This document shows positions 1-6,941 of a DNA stretch of 9,847 nt, one piece after another; the first letter of the stretch is position 1, and the number at the start of each line of letters is the position of its first letter. The position numbers and the translations under genes are program-made. The stretch is from Bacteroidota bacterium (GTDB lineage Bacteria; Bacteroidota; Bacteroidia; Chitinophagales; Chitinophagaceae): positions 1-9,847 of the forward strand of contig CANHNT010000055.1 of the NCBI GenBank assembly GCA_947461985.1, in the 5' to 3' direction. The notes below the pieces were generated by a model, which saw only the letters and a list, made by a program, of their open reading frames with translations, was not told the DNA's origin and searched no databases.

Positions 1-777
1 CACATCGGTGCCTTCAAACAAGCATAACGATGGGTATAAAAACACCGCTGCTGTACTTTTTAAATTGGGTGATGGCGCTATCGGTAAATGATAAAACGTG
101 TTATGATTATAATTTTTACAGGTAATAATAGTTAATTTACATTTTACTTTTTTTGTCAACCAACCTTCCCCATTCAACATTGTAGCATATTCTCCAACCG
201 TCATACCATGAACAATTGGAATAGGCTGCATACCTACAAATGATTTAAATTTAGGTTCTAAAACAGGGCCATCTACATAAAATCCATTCGGATTAGGTCT
301 GTCTAAAATAACCATAGGCACATTGGCTTCTGCGCATGCTTCCATCATATATTGCATTGATGAAATGTAGGTATAAAATCGAGCACCCACATCCTGAATA
401 TCAAATACTACAATTTCAATTCCTTGCATACTTTCCTTACTAGGTTTTTTGTTGGCACCATACATCGAAGTTATAGGCAAACCAGTTTTAGCATCAACAC
501 CGCTTTTTACTTTTTCTCCAGCATCCGCTTGTCCTCTAAAACCATGTTCAGGAGCAAATATTTTGACTATATTTATTTTTTCATTCATCAAAAAATCAAC
601 TAGATGTTCTTTCTTTTTTACAGATGTTTGATTGACTAACAAAGCCACTTTTTTACCCTTTAATAATGGTAAATATTCATCCGGTTGTTCAGCACCCGTT
701 ATTATTTTATTAGAAAAGTTTTGTGCACATAATTGAAATGACACGAGTAAAATAAAAAATAAAAAAACGTTTTTCAT
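1..777 (-). CDS. namZ: NamZ-like exo-beta-N-acetylmuramidase (DUF1343, GH171), C-terminus beyond the left edge
   Basis: This is the first 259 codons of a gene whose end lies outside the window. The product resembles the DUF1343/NamZ family (CAZy GH171), which releases N-acetylmuramic acid from the non-reducing end of peptidoglycan fragments during cell-wall turnover. Residues 1-19 form a signal peptide ending LCAQ; the Cys at 17 lacks a proper lipobox, so a periplasmic or secreted soluble enzyme is more likely than a lipoprotein. Family motifs visible in order are LLVNQTS (47-52), APEHGFRG (75-82) with DAGE (85-88), KTGLPITSMYG (about 98-108), FDIQDVGARFYTY (about 125-137), DRPNPNG (about 160-166), and LYPSLCLFEGTDV at the cut end. 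Family members are usually about 400 residues, so roughly a third is missing. The ATG at 777 is chosen because it gives an immediate signal peptide. No MurNAc catabolism genes are visible beside it. Confidence 0.9.
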   Translation of the reverse strand, partial: MKNVFLFFILLVSFQLCAQNFSNKIITGAEQPDEYLPLLKGKKVALLVNQTSVKKKEHLVDFLMNEKINIVKIFAPEHGFRGQADAGEKVKSGVDAKTGLPITSMYGANKKPSKESMQGIEIVVFDIQDVGARFYTYISSMQYMMEACAEANVPMVILDRPNPNGFYVDGPVLEPKFKSFVGMQPIPIVHGMTVGEYATMLNGEGWLTKKVKCKLTIITCKNYNHNTFYHLPIAPSPNLKSTAAVFLYPSLCLFEGTDV

Positions 778-781
778 GAAA

Positions 782-814
782 CAAAAATAAAGGAATAATG
801 CAACTAAGTAGCAA
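782..814 (-). promoter_or_regulatory. Possible Bacteroidota promoter for namZ
   Basis: On the minus strand TATTTTTG (789-782) matches the Bacteroidota -7 consensus TAnnTTTG. A TTG at 814-812 lies 22 bases upstream, within the 17-23 spacing described for Flavobacterium. The weakness is that transcription would begin within a few bases of the ATG at 777, giving an almost leaderless mRNA. In such an AT-rich region a chance match is quite possible. Confidence 0.25.
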
Positions 815-871
815 ATTTGAATAATAAAAATCTGAATTAAAAACTTCCACGAACAACTTAGACTACGCAAA

Positions 872-899
872 TTTTAATGAAAATTACATTTCATTAAAA
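872..899. repeat. Perfect inverted repeat between lutA and namZ, possible terminator
   Basis: TTTTAATGAAA (872-882) and TTTCATTAAAA (889-899) are perfect 11-base reverse complements around a 6-base loop. On the minus strand the hairpin lies about 84 bases after the stop of the lutA-like gene and about 95 bases before the namZ start, where a terminator would be expected. The arms are almost all A/T and no long T run follows, so as an intrinsic terminator it would be weak. It is symmetric and could act on either strand. Confidence 0.5.
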
Positions 900-913
900 A
901 CCTATTGAAATAC

Positions 914-950
914 TTTGAGCATTAGCGTCTTTGTGGCAAAGCAATTGAGC
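914..950. repeat. Possible degenerate copy of a 'gcgtctttgtgg' intergenic repeat
   Basis: The stretch reads TTTGAGC, then AGCGTCTTTGTGGCAAAG, then TTGAGC. It contains a small palindrome CTTTG-TGG-CAAAG (929-941) flanked by direct repeats of TTGAGC (915-920 and 945-950). From memory, it resembles the CGCAAAGACGCAAAG-type intergenic sequences scattered through many Bacteroidota genomes. One copy in a single window cannot establish that it is repeated. Confidence 0.3.
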
Positions 951-982
951 GAAAAACGAATGACATAAAATGCAAAACTAAC

Positions 983-1702
983 TTACCAACCCATTGTTAG
1001 TATGTCGGCAATGTGCGCTGTTTTTAAATCTAAATTACGATGTTTAATATGACCTTCCAAGTGCATTAAGCAAGAAATATCTGTTGAAATAATATATTCT
1101 GCGCCTGTTTCAATGGCACTATTGATTTTTGTTTGAGCCATTCCAATTGAGATTGGCTCATATTTCACTGCAAAAGTTCCACCAAAACCACAACATGTTT
1201 CAGATTCTTTCATTTCAATTAGCTCCAAGCCTTTTACATTCGACAACAGTTTTCGAGGAGATGATTTAATGCCACATTCACGCAATGCACCACATGCATC
1301 ATGATACGTTGCTTTTGCATTTAACGTGGCGCCTATGTCTTCAATTTTCATGATGTCCACTAGAAATTCTGTCAACTCAAACGAACGTTTTGAAACCGCT
1401 TTGGCATCATTATGGCAAGACGTATTATCAAAAATTTCATTAAAGGAATTTCTTACATACCCGATGCAAGAACCGCTTGGAGCAACAATATATTCTGAAC
1501 CCGAAAAATCATCTAAAAATTTTTCGCTTACTTTTTTTGCATCACTGATAAATCCTGCATTATAGGCTGGCTGACCACAGCACGTTTGATTTTGATTATA
1601 GGTAACCTCACAGCCCACTTTTTCTAAAATTTTAACTGTATTCATTCCTACTTGAGGATATAATTGATCAATAAAACAAGGAATAAATAGTTGTACTTTC
1701 AT
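983..1702 (-). CDS. lutA: LutA-like (Fe-S)-binding CCG-domain protein
   Basis: The 239-residue product has the double cysteine-rich (CCG) architecture of LutA/YkgE, a subunit of the LutABC L-lactate oxidation complex. Related domains occur in glycolate oxidase GlcF and heterodisulfide reductase HdrB. The first domain has C9 in FIPCF, C41-C42-G43 and C79 in PSGSC. The second has C137 in HDACG, C170-C171-G172 followed by FGGTF, and C211 in TDISCLMH. Length and motifs match full-length LutA, so it is probably an intact cytoplasmic electron-transfer subunit. The start lies 9 bases after the ribH stop, which implies co-transcription with ribH and the TPR gene. The usual partners lutB and lutC are not adjacent, so the substrate is inferred from family only. 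A stand-alone CCG protein could serve another oxidoreductase. Confidence 0.85.
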   Translation of the reverse strand: MKVQLFIPCFIDQLYPQVGMNTVKILEKVGCEVTYNQNQTCCGQPAYNAGFISDAKKVSEKFLDDFSGSEYIVAPSGSCIGYVRNSFNEIFDNTSCHNDAKAVSKRSFELTEFLVDIMKIEDIGATLNAKATYHDACGALRECGIKSSPRKLLSNVKGLELIEMKESETCCGFGGTFAVKYEPISIGMAQTKINSAIETGAEYIISTDISCLMHLEGHIKHRNLDLKTAHIADILTMGW

Positions 1703-1711
1703 TTTTTTAGT

Positions 1712-2245
1712 TTAGAAGTTTAGATCTTTTAACATTTCTTGAAAATCATTTTCTGATTTGGTAATAAAAGCATTTTTAAGGCTTGCCATTTTCAATGCCG
1801 CTACTGCAGCCTCTTCCCCTTTATGACCGTGTTTTCCGCCAATTCTATCTATGGCTTCTTCCTCTTTATTGACAGTTAATATACCAAAAATTGTAGGCGA
1901 ATTTATCGTCGTATTCAATGTAGAAATACCATGTGTAACTGCATCACACACATAATCAAAATGAGGTGTTTCACCACGAATGACACAACCAAATGCGATG
2001 TAGGCATCTGCTCGTAAATGCTGATAATGTTGGTTAATCGCAAACGGAATTTCTACACAACCAGGCACTTGATAGGTAAGCACCTTTACTGTAGGAAATT
2101 TTGCAAAAACACGATTGGCACCATTTATTAATTCTTGAATGATATGTTCATTCCATTCGGTATAAACGATAACAACCTGCAAATTATCTGAAATTTGCAG
2201 GTTGTTAATATGTAATAAATTACTATTTTCTGAAGATAAACTCAT
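1712..2245 (-). CDS. ribH: 6,7-dimethyl-8-ribityllumazine synthase
   Basis: RibH condenses 5-amino-6-ribitylamino-uracil with 3,4-dihydroxy-2-butanone 4-phosphate to give lumazine, the penultimate step of riboflavin synthesis, in the cytoplasm. The 177-residue product shows the family motifs in order: the substrate-stacking segment TEWNEHI (29-35, Trp31 where many homologues have Phe), VPGCVEIPFA (60-69), GCVIRGETPHFDYVCDAV (86-103) with the catalytic-type His95, and the C-terminal block AIDRIGGKHGHKGEEAA (131-147) with the phosphate-binding-type Arg134. The N-terminus is about ten residues longer than minimal homologues. The start ATG overlaps the stop of the preceding TPR gene by one base (TAATG), which suggests translational coupling. 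No FMN riboswitch is visible upstream, and other rib genes are not in the window. Confidence 0.96.
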   Translation of the reverse strand: MSLSSENSNLLHINNLQISDNLQVVIVYTEWNEHIIQELINGANRVFAKFPTVKVLTYQVPGCVEIPFAINQHYQHLRADAYIAFGCVIRGETPHFDYVCDAVTHGISTLNTTINSPTIFGILTVNKEEEAIDRIGGKHGHKGEEAAVAALKMASLKNAFITKSENDFQEMLKDLNF

Positions 2246-2982
2246 TATTCTACACTATAAACACCTAAACGAGCTAAATTTTTATCCATGTTTCTAGCTT
2301 GTTGACTTTGTGGAAATTTCTCTTTTAATTTTTTATAAGTAGCAATAGCTTCTGTTGTATTATTTTTTAGTTCATACGCCAAACCAGCTCTTTCTAAATA
2401 TAACGGAGAAACTAATAAGTTGTCATTGTCGCTAGCAGCATCTAAATATTGTTTGATTGCATCGTCTGTTTTTCCTTGTTCCATTAATGCATCGCCTAAA
2501 GCCCCTTTCGCTACATTGGCAACCAAGGTTCCTTTTCCATCAAAACTTTTCAAATATTTTTCAGCATTTGCAAAATCACCTGTTTTCAAGCAACAAATTC
2601 CAGCATAATAATTCGCTAAATTTCCTGCAGGTGTTCCACTGTATTTATCCGCGATTTTTTTGAATCCTAAATTGTTTCCATCCCCATTTAATGCCCAATT
2701 GATAGAGTCAATACTGTAATAAGTTTGTGCTCTAAAAATTGCATCATTTGCTTTTTCACTTTGACCACCAATGTAATATTTATATCCAAAAATACCAACT
2801 AGTACAGCTAAAACGCCTATCAACGCATAATTAACCATTTTACTGTTCCCTTGATACCAATTTTCAACACCATGTAATCGGTCTTCTGCAGAAGGAATAT
2901 GTAATTCTTCTTCAATTGACATTACAGGAGCTTTAGAATTCGTTGATGTTTTTGGTGCTGTATATTTATCGTGTGTTGACAT
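2245..2982 (-). CDS. Membrane-anchored tetratricopeptide repeat protein
   Basis: A 245-residue protein with a polar N-terminal tail (1-48), one hydrophobic transmembrane segment at about 50-71, and a helical TPR-like C-terminal region. Recognisable repeats are NYYAGICCLKTGDFANAEKY (124-143), then ALGDALMEQGKTDDAIKQY (161-179), then YLERAGLAYELKNNTTEAI (195-213) continuing through KKLKEKFP (217-224). The absence of a cleavable signal and the short cytoplasmic-type tail suggest a bitopic inner-membrane protein with the repeats in the periplasm. This layout resembles YfgM-type proteins, although the similarity is architectural only. It is the first gene of the TPR-ribH-lutA unit and has a clear promoter 45 bases upstream. 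A TPR protein beside ribH is, as I recall, common in Bacteroidota. Partner and function are unknown. Confidence 0.85.
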   Translation of the reverse strand: MSTHDKYTAPKTSTNSKAPVMSIEEELHIPSAEDRLHGVENWYQGNSKMVNYALIGVLAVLVGIFGYKYYIGGQSEKANDAIFRAQTYYSIDSINWALNGDGNNLGFKKIADKYSGTPAGNLANYYAGICCLKTGDFANAEKYLKSFDGKGTLVANVAKGALGDALMEQGKTDDAIKQYLDAASDNDNLLVSPLYLERAGLAYELKNNTTEAIATYKKLKEKFPQSQQARNMDKNLARLGVYSVE

Positions 2983-3026
2983 TTTTTATATTAATTTTTT
3001 TATAATAACCATTTTTAAAACGTTCG

Positions 3027-3057
3027 CAAAGGTAACAAAAAAGTTCTTTTTTACGAA
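3027..3057 (-). promoter_or_regulatory. Bacteroidota-type promoter for the TPR-ribH-lutA operon
   Basis: On the minus strand TACCTTTG (3034-3027), followed by C, is a full match to the -7 consensus TAnnTTTG of Bacteroidota. TTCG (3057-3054), one mismatch from the -33 TTTG, lies 19 bases upstream. Transcription would start near 3020, giving a leader of about 38 bases before the ATG at 2982. This is the best promoter match I noticed in the window. Confidence 0.55.
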
Positions 3058-3081
3058 TTTTCTTCTAAAAGAATATATTGA

Positions 3082-4188
3082 CTATAATTTGATCATTTTT
3101 GATGACACCATTTCTGTTCCTGATTTGCATGAAATAAGATAGTTTCCTGCTTTTAATGTTTGTAATGGCAAGGTTTCTGTGAAATTGCCTGCTTGTTTAC
3201 TAAAATGGAAATGGGCAACTTTTTCACCTGTAATAGATATTACTTCGATATCAACTGTAGAAGCTGTTTTTAATGAAAATGAAATCGTTGAGTTTTCAAT
3301 CACCGGATTTGGATATATATTCAACGTATTCAAATTTGTATTTACATTCGAAGTGCCTACAGCACCAGCACCCCAAAAAGTAGCATTTGTTTTTGTAAAA
3401 AAACCGGCCACATTATTTCCATTAATTTGCAAAACTGGTATTTTTTTACCTGCTGCTAACCATTTGTACTCAACAGGGTTTGTGGGTGTGCCAAAAGAAA
3501 TAAAGGATGTTTTTATAGAATCTATTCTGTTGATAGAAGACACTACTCTTAATACGTCAAATGTTCCAGCTGGTGTGGTTACTGAACCCCAAGCATCTAC
3601 TTCATTTACTCTTTTTTGATTTCTAGTAACATTAAAATTGACTGCACCCAATGGAATCGTTAAATTAAATGAAGAAGTAGAGCTATCCTTATTTCCATAA
3701 GCAATTGGAAAGGTATAAACCACATCTGGGGAGGTGTAAATAGCTGGCAAAGGCAAAGGAATTGAGGTGCCTGGTACAGTTACATTTGCACCAAAACCTC
3801 GAATTTGTAATTTGCCATTTCCTGCACTGTAATCATAGTATTCGTATGCATCAGAAGCTAGTTGACCTGCAATATTTGAATTTAACAGCGGTTGTGCATA
3901 ATCACTTCCCAAAAATGTAAATTGAAAAACTGCTGGTGTGGCACTTACTGGAACAAATGATTGGTAAGCTGTAGTACCTACTAAGCCAGCTTCAGACCAA
4001 GATTGACTTGCACCATCAATGGTTTCAGCCGTTGTATTTGTGCCATTTGCAGTTGTATATAAGACACTGTCTGGTAATGGACTATTGGAAGTAGGCTTAG
4101 GAAAATCAGCTCGTGTTAATGTAATTGGAGTCTGTGCCATAGTTTGCATAGATGCAAATACAGAAAAAAGTAAAAATAATTGTTTCAT
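3082..4188 (-). CDS. Secreted protein of unknown function with T9SS type A sorting domain
   Basis: A 368-residue exported protein. Residues 1-19 are a signal peptide (hydrophobic core after MKQ, ending MAQ). Residues about 289-368 form a T9SS type A C-terminal sorting domain: LNIYPNPVIENS at its start, then ITGEKV and LKAGNYLIS, ending in KMIKL. This directs export through the outer membrane and usually cell-surface attachment or release. The roughly 265 residues between are rich in Thr, Ser, Asn, Val and aromatic residues, suggesting beta structure. I do not recognise a catalytic motif or a named domain there. The segment WGSVTTPAGTFDVLRV (about 200-215) resembles a strand-turn pattern I associate with uncharacterised Bacteroidota secreted proteins. 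It stands alone: 99 bases separate it from the TPR gene and 149 from the CDF gene. A weak -7-like TATCTTTA sits at 4213-4206. Confidence 0.8.
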   Translation of the reverse strand: MKQLFLLFSVFASMQTMAQTPITLTRADFPKPTSNSPLPDSVLYTTANGTNTTAETIDGASQSWSEAGLVGTTAYQSFVPVSATPAVFQFTFLGSDYAQPLLNSNIAGQLASDAYEYYDYSAGNGKLQIRGFGANVTVPGTSIPLPLPAIYTSPDVVYTFPIAYGNKDSSTSSFNLTIPLGAVNFNVTRNQKRVNEVDAWGSVTTPAGTFDVLRVVSSINRIDSIKTSFISFGTPTNPVEYKWLAAGKKIPVLQINGNNVAGFFTKTNATFWGAGAVGTSNVNTNLNTLNIYPNPVIENSTISFSLKTASTVDIEVISITGEKVAHFHFSKQAGNFTETLPLQTLKAGNYLISCKSGTEMVSSKMIKL

Positions 4189-4238
4189 AATAATATTTGT
4201 AGTGGTAAAGATAATAGATAATGATTAGTTTTCGATAC

Positions 4239-4271
4239 CCAATTAATATTTAATTGCTATTTTTTAATTGG
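4239..4271. repeat. Three alternating copies of an 8-base CCAATTAA element
   Basis: CCAATTAA (4239-4246) is followed by its near-complete inverse TTAATTG (4250-4256) and its full inverse TTAATTGG (4264-4271). The first copy can pair with either of the other two, giving a tight hairpin (7-base arms, 3-base loop) or a wider one (8-base arms, 17-base loop). It lies in the 149-base gap between the CDF stop and the T9SS-cargo start. The base composition makes chance likely, so no function is assigned. Confidence 0.35.
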
Positions 4272-4337
4272 AAATGAGCAAGTTGACCTGAAACAATCAA
4301 TCCTTTTACAAATGAATATACCTATTTAAAAAAATAA

Positions 4338-5315
4338 TTAGAGTTGATGCTTTTGATTCGAGATGATGTTTTGATGCGTCCATTCAATTGTTTGTACAAA
4401 ATGCGTACTTCGTTTATCACAATTGGAAAGATTACAAATAGAACATTGTGTAGACAAACATCCATCAATATGAATAAAAAACTCCACTCTATTTTGAAAA
4501 TGTTCGTTTATTGTTTCTGTTAAGGTATCTAATATGGCATGCGCCTCGTTTACATTAATATAGTATGGTACCGTTAAATGGCAATCAATATGATAAAAAC
4601 CTGCATAGTTAATCACTCGTATGTTATGAATATCAATCCAATTTCGATTTCTATTTTTATTTAAAACCACTACTATTTCATCAATAATTTCGGCATCTTT
4701 TTCATCCATGATTCCTGAAATCGATTTTCGAATAATTTTGTAACCTGTAAAAATAATGATGAAGGCAAAAATTAAAGCGGCAATGCTATCAATCCATTTA
4801 TATCCTGTGATGATAACAAATAACAACCCTACTAAAAGCCCAATGGTAGAATAAGTATCCGATTTTAAATGTGCCCCACTGGCAACTAAAATGGGGGAAT
4901 TATTGACTATTCCTTTTTTGACACAATAATATCCAACTAAATAATTCACCAAGGCGGTAATGGCAATTAATATCAACCCATAATCCAATTGTTTCAAATC
5001 ATGTGGATGAATTAAATTATTTATGGCTTCATAAATAATAATAATTCCAGCAATTGAAATAAGCGTCCCTTCAATTGCGGAAGAAATAAATTCTACTTTG
5101 CCATGTCCATAAGGATGTTCTTTGTCTTTGGGCTTAGAGGATAAAATAATGCTGTATAAACCAATAAAACCAGCAACTACATTAACCGTACTTTCTAATG
5201 CATCGGTTAAAATAGCGACTGAGCCTGTGAGAACCCATGCTACTATTTTAATGATAAAAAGTACAATAGAAACAGATACTAATATTTTTTGAATCTTTAT
5301 GTTGTCGTTTTTCAT
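4338..5315 (-). CDS. Cation diffusion facilitator family transporter
   Basis: A 325-residue CDF protein that would export divalent metal ions (Zn, Fe, Mn, Co or similar) from the cytoplasm by proton antiport, usually as a dimer. Six hydrophobic segments are visible at about 11-30, 36-58, 77-100, 114-132, 156-172 and 175-193. The family motif HPYGHGKVEF (67-76) follows the second helix. The transport site in helix 5 is the standard H149-x3-D153 (SGAHLKSDTYS). In helix 2 the matching pair appears to be Glu41 and Asn45 (TDALESTVN) rather than Asp/Asp or His/Asp. A cytoplasmic C-terminal domain (about 200-300) ends in a four-cysteine cluster C286, C291, C294, C299, which could bind metal. The start lies 3 bases after the peptide-transporter stop, so the two are very likely co-transcribed. 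Metal specificity cannot be read from the sequence. Confidence 0.9.
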   Translation of the reverse strand: MKNDNIKIQKILVSVSIVLFIIKIVAWVLTGSVAILTDALESTVNVVAGFIGLYSIILSSKPKDKEHPYGHGKVEFISSAIEGTLISIAGIIIIYEAINNLIHPHDLKQLDYGLILIAITALVNYLVGYYCVKKGIVNNSPILVASGAHLKSDTYSTIGLLVGLLFVIITGYKWIDSIAALIFAFIIIFTGYKIIRKSISGIMDEKDAEIIDEIVVVLNKNRNRNWIDIHNIRVINYAGFYHIDCHLTVPYYINVNEAHAILDTLTETINEHFQNRVEFFIHIDGCLSTQCSICNLSNCDKRSTHFVQTIEWTHQNIISNQKHQL

Positions 5316-5318
5316 GAA

Positions 5319-6803
5319 TTATTTAACTCCTTGCATTAATTTTTTAATGAATGGAGAAATGGCAATTAATACAATGCCACAAATCAAAGCATAAATTCCT
5401 AATTGTTTGTATCCTTCGGTGTATGAAATTAATTTTTCTATCAACGTTGCATTTTCATTTGGACTAACCATACCTGCTCCCAATAATCCTGCAACATATT
5501 GCCCATAAGCCGATGCTAAAAACCACATACCCATCATGACACCCCACAATGGTTTTGGCGACAATTTCGTCATTGCAGACAATCCAATTGGAGACAAACA
5601 CAACTCACCAAAAGTCATCACTAAATAAGCGAAAGTAAATACATTTAAAGAAGTTTTTCCAGATGCATCAGCAAACGTTCTTGTAAAAAATAATATATAA
5701 AACGATGCTGCTAAAAACAAAAATCCTAAGCCAAATTTTACAATTGTATTGGGTTCAATTTTTCTCTTTGCCATCCAAATCCATATCAGTCCGGCTAAAA
5801 AACTAAACACAACTACAAATATTGTGTTTGAAGAATTATTAACCATATTAGGATCAATAGTCATACCCAATAAATTATTGTTTAAATTATGCAATGCGAA
5901 AATACTCAATGAACCTCCGCTTTGCTCAAAAAACGCCCAAAAAACGATAGAGAATAGAATAAATGTTAAGGCCGCTAAAAGTTTTTTCTTTTCAACTATC
6001 GGATACTTTGCCCACTCATAAAAAAAGTAAATTAAAGTAACAGGACCAATGATATACATAAAATAGTCGGTGTATTGCGTATTACTGACTAATAACAATA
6101 TTAAAGGAATAGATAATATAGAACCTAAATAAACTAAAATTTCATACATGGTTTGTTTCTTTTGAGGAACATCAGCATGCTGTGGTGAAACTCCAATTGT
6201 ACCCATTGTTCGTTGAGTAAAAATAAATGTAACTAGCCCAATTATCATTACTATTCCAGCTGCAAAAAAAGCAGAAGCCCATGATACATTGTGTGCTAAA
6301 TAAACCATTAAAACACCTCCTAATAAAGCGCCAATATTGATGGCCGTATAAAACAATCCAAAACCTGCATCTTGCCTTACATCGCCTTGTTTATAAAGTG
6401 TTCCAACCATAGAAGATATATTTGGTTTAAAAAAACCAGTGCCTACAATTGTAAAACAAATACCAATATAAAACAAGGTATCTGGCGAAAATGCAATGAT
6501 AAAATTTCCGACAATCATCAATATTCCTCCAAAAAACAACGACTTTCTGAAACCCAAAATTTTATCTGCAAACAAACCACCAATAAAAGCAAAAGCATAA
6601 ATAAATGCTTGAATAGCACCATATTGCAAGTTTGCCGTTTTTTCTCCTATCATTAGTTTTTCAACCATAAATATGGTTAATATCCCTCTCATTCCATAAA
6701 AACAAAAACGCTCCCACATTTCAGTTAAACACAAAAGCAGTAATTGTTTTGGATAGGTCCCCTTAAAATTCTGAATCTCTTCTAATGATTGCACTTGTTC
6801 CAT
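5319..6803 (-). CDS. POT/PTR2 family peptide:proton symporter
   Basis: A 494-residue polytopic membrane protein of the proton-dependent oligopeptide transporter family (MFS), which imports di- and tripeptides with protons. Family signatures are clear. The helix 1 proton-coupling motif is E28-M-W-E31-R32-F with FYGMRG (35-40). The loop motif GGLFADKILGFRKSLFFGG spans 75-93. GFFKPNISSMVG (123-134) contains the conserved Lys126. FYTAINIGALLGG (151-163) is the PTR2 signature region. Near the C-terminal half, FGELCLSPIGLS carries the conserved Glu of helix 10. Length and the many hydrophobic segments fit an intact bacterial member of 12 to 14 helices. It is the first gene of a two-gene unit with the CDF transporter. 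A one-mismatch -7-like TATCTTTC lies at 6830-6823, but no convincing -33 element accompanies it. Peptide import is the usual activity in the family; the exact substrate is not known. Confidence 0.95.
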   Translation of the reverse strand: MEQVQSLEEIQNFKGTYPKQLLLLCLTEMWERFCFYGMRGILTIFMVEKLMIGEKTANLQYGAIQAFIYAFAFIGGLFADKILGFRKSLFFGGILMIVGNFIIAFSPDTLFYIGICFTIVGTGFFKPNISSMVGTLYKQGDVRQDAGFGLFYTAINIGALLGGVLMVYLAHNVSWASAFFAAGIVMIIGLVTFIFTQRTMGTIGVSPQHADVPQKKQTMYEILVYLGSILSIPLILLLVSNTQYTDYFMYIIGPVTLIYFFYEWAKYPIVEKKKLLAALTFILFSIVFWAFFEQSGGSLSIFALHNLNNNLLGMTIDPNMVNNSSNTIFVVVFSFLAGLIWIWMAKRKIEPNTIVKFGLGFLFLAASFYILFFTRTFADASGKTSLNVFTFAYLVMTFGELCLSPIGLSAMTKLSPKPLWGVMMGMWFLASAYGQYVAGLLGAGMVSPNENATLIEKLISYTEGYKQLGIYALICGIVLIAISPFIKKLMQGVK

Positions 6804-6885
6804 ATTTTAAAAATTTGAAGCCGAAAGATAAGGATTTTAATTGTTTTTTAGGCACAATATGGATTCAATCTTTTTTAGCCATTAT

Positions 6886-6915
6886 AAAAAAAGACTGCCT
6901 TTGATGGCAGCCTTT
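6886..6915 (-). terminator. Intrinsic terminator after the CotH gene
   Basis: Read on the minus strand, AAAGGCTGCC (6915-6906) pairs with GGCAGTCTTT (6899-6890) as a 10-base stem with one G-T wobble and a 6-base loop ATCAAA. A run of seven T residues (6892-6886) follows directly. It begins 26 bases after the CotH stop codon. GC-rich stem, small loop and U tract make this the clearest terminator in the window. Confidence 0.85.
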
Positions 6916-6941
6916 AAAATTGATTTATTTAATGATATTAT

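Noticed and set aside
449..631. A 60-codon plus-strand open frame
   Set aside because: It is antisense to the namZ coding region, which carries continuous family motifs through this stretch.
3035..3075. AT-only hairpins (TTCTT-AAGAA and AAAAAA-TTTTTT) as a terminator for the T9SS-cargo gene
   Set aside because: The stems are 5-6 bases with no GC content, and they overlap the promoter of the TPR operon. They are not distinguishable from chance.
3179..3619. A 146-codon open frame on the plus strand
   Set aside because: It is antisense to the T9SS-cargo gene, whose signal peptide and sorting domain fix the true frame. The plus-strand product has no recognisable motif.
4239..4266. Hairpin CAATTAA-TAT-TTAATTG followed by a T run, read as a plus-strand terminator
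   Set aside because: No plus-strand gene precedes it; all neighbouring genes are on the minus strand. The stem is almost all A/T, so it was kept only as a repeat.
6372..6656. A 94-codon plus-strand open frame and the similar one at 5749-6021
   Set aside because: Both lie within the peptide transporter gene on the opposite strand and are chance open frames in AT-rich sequence.
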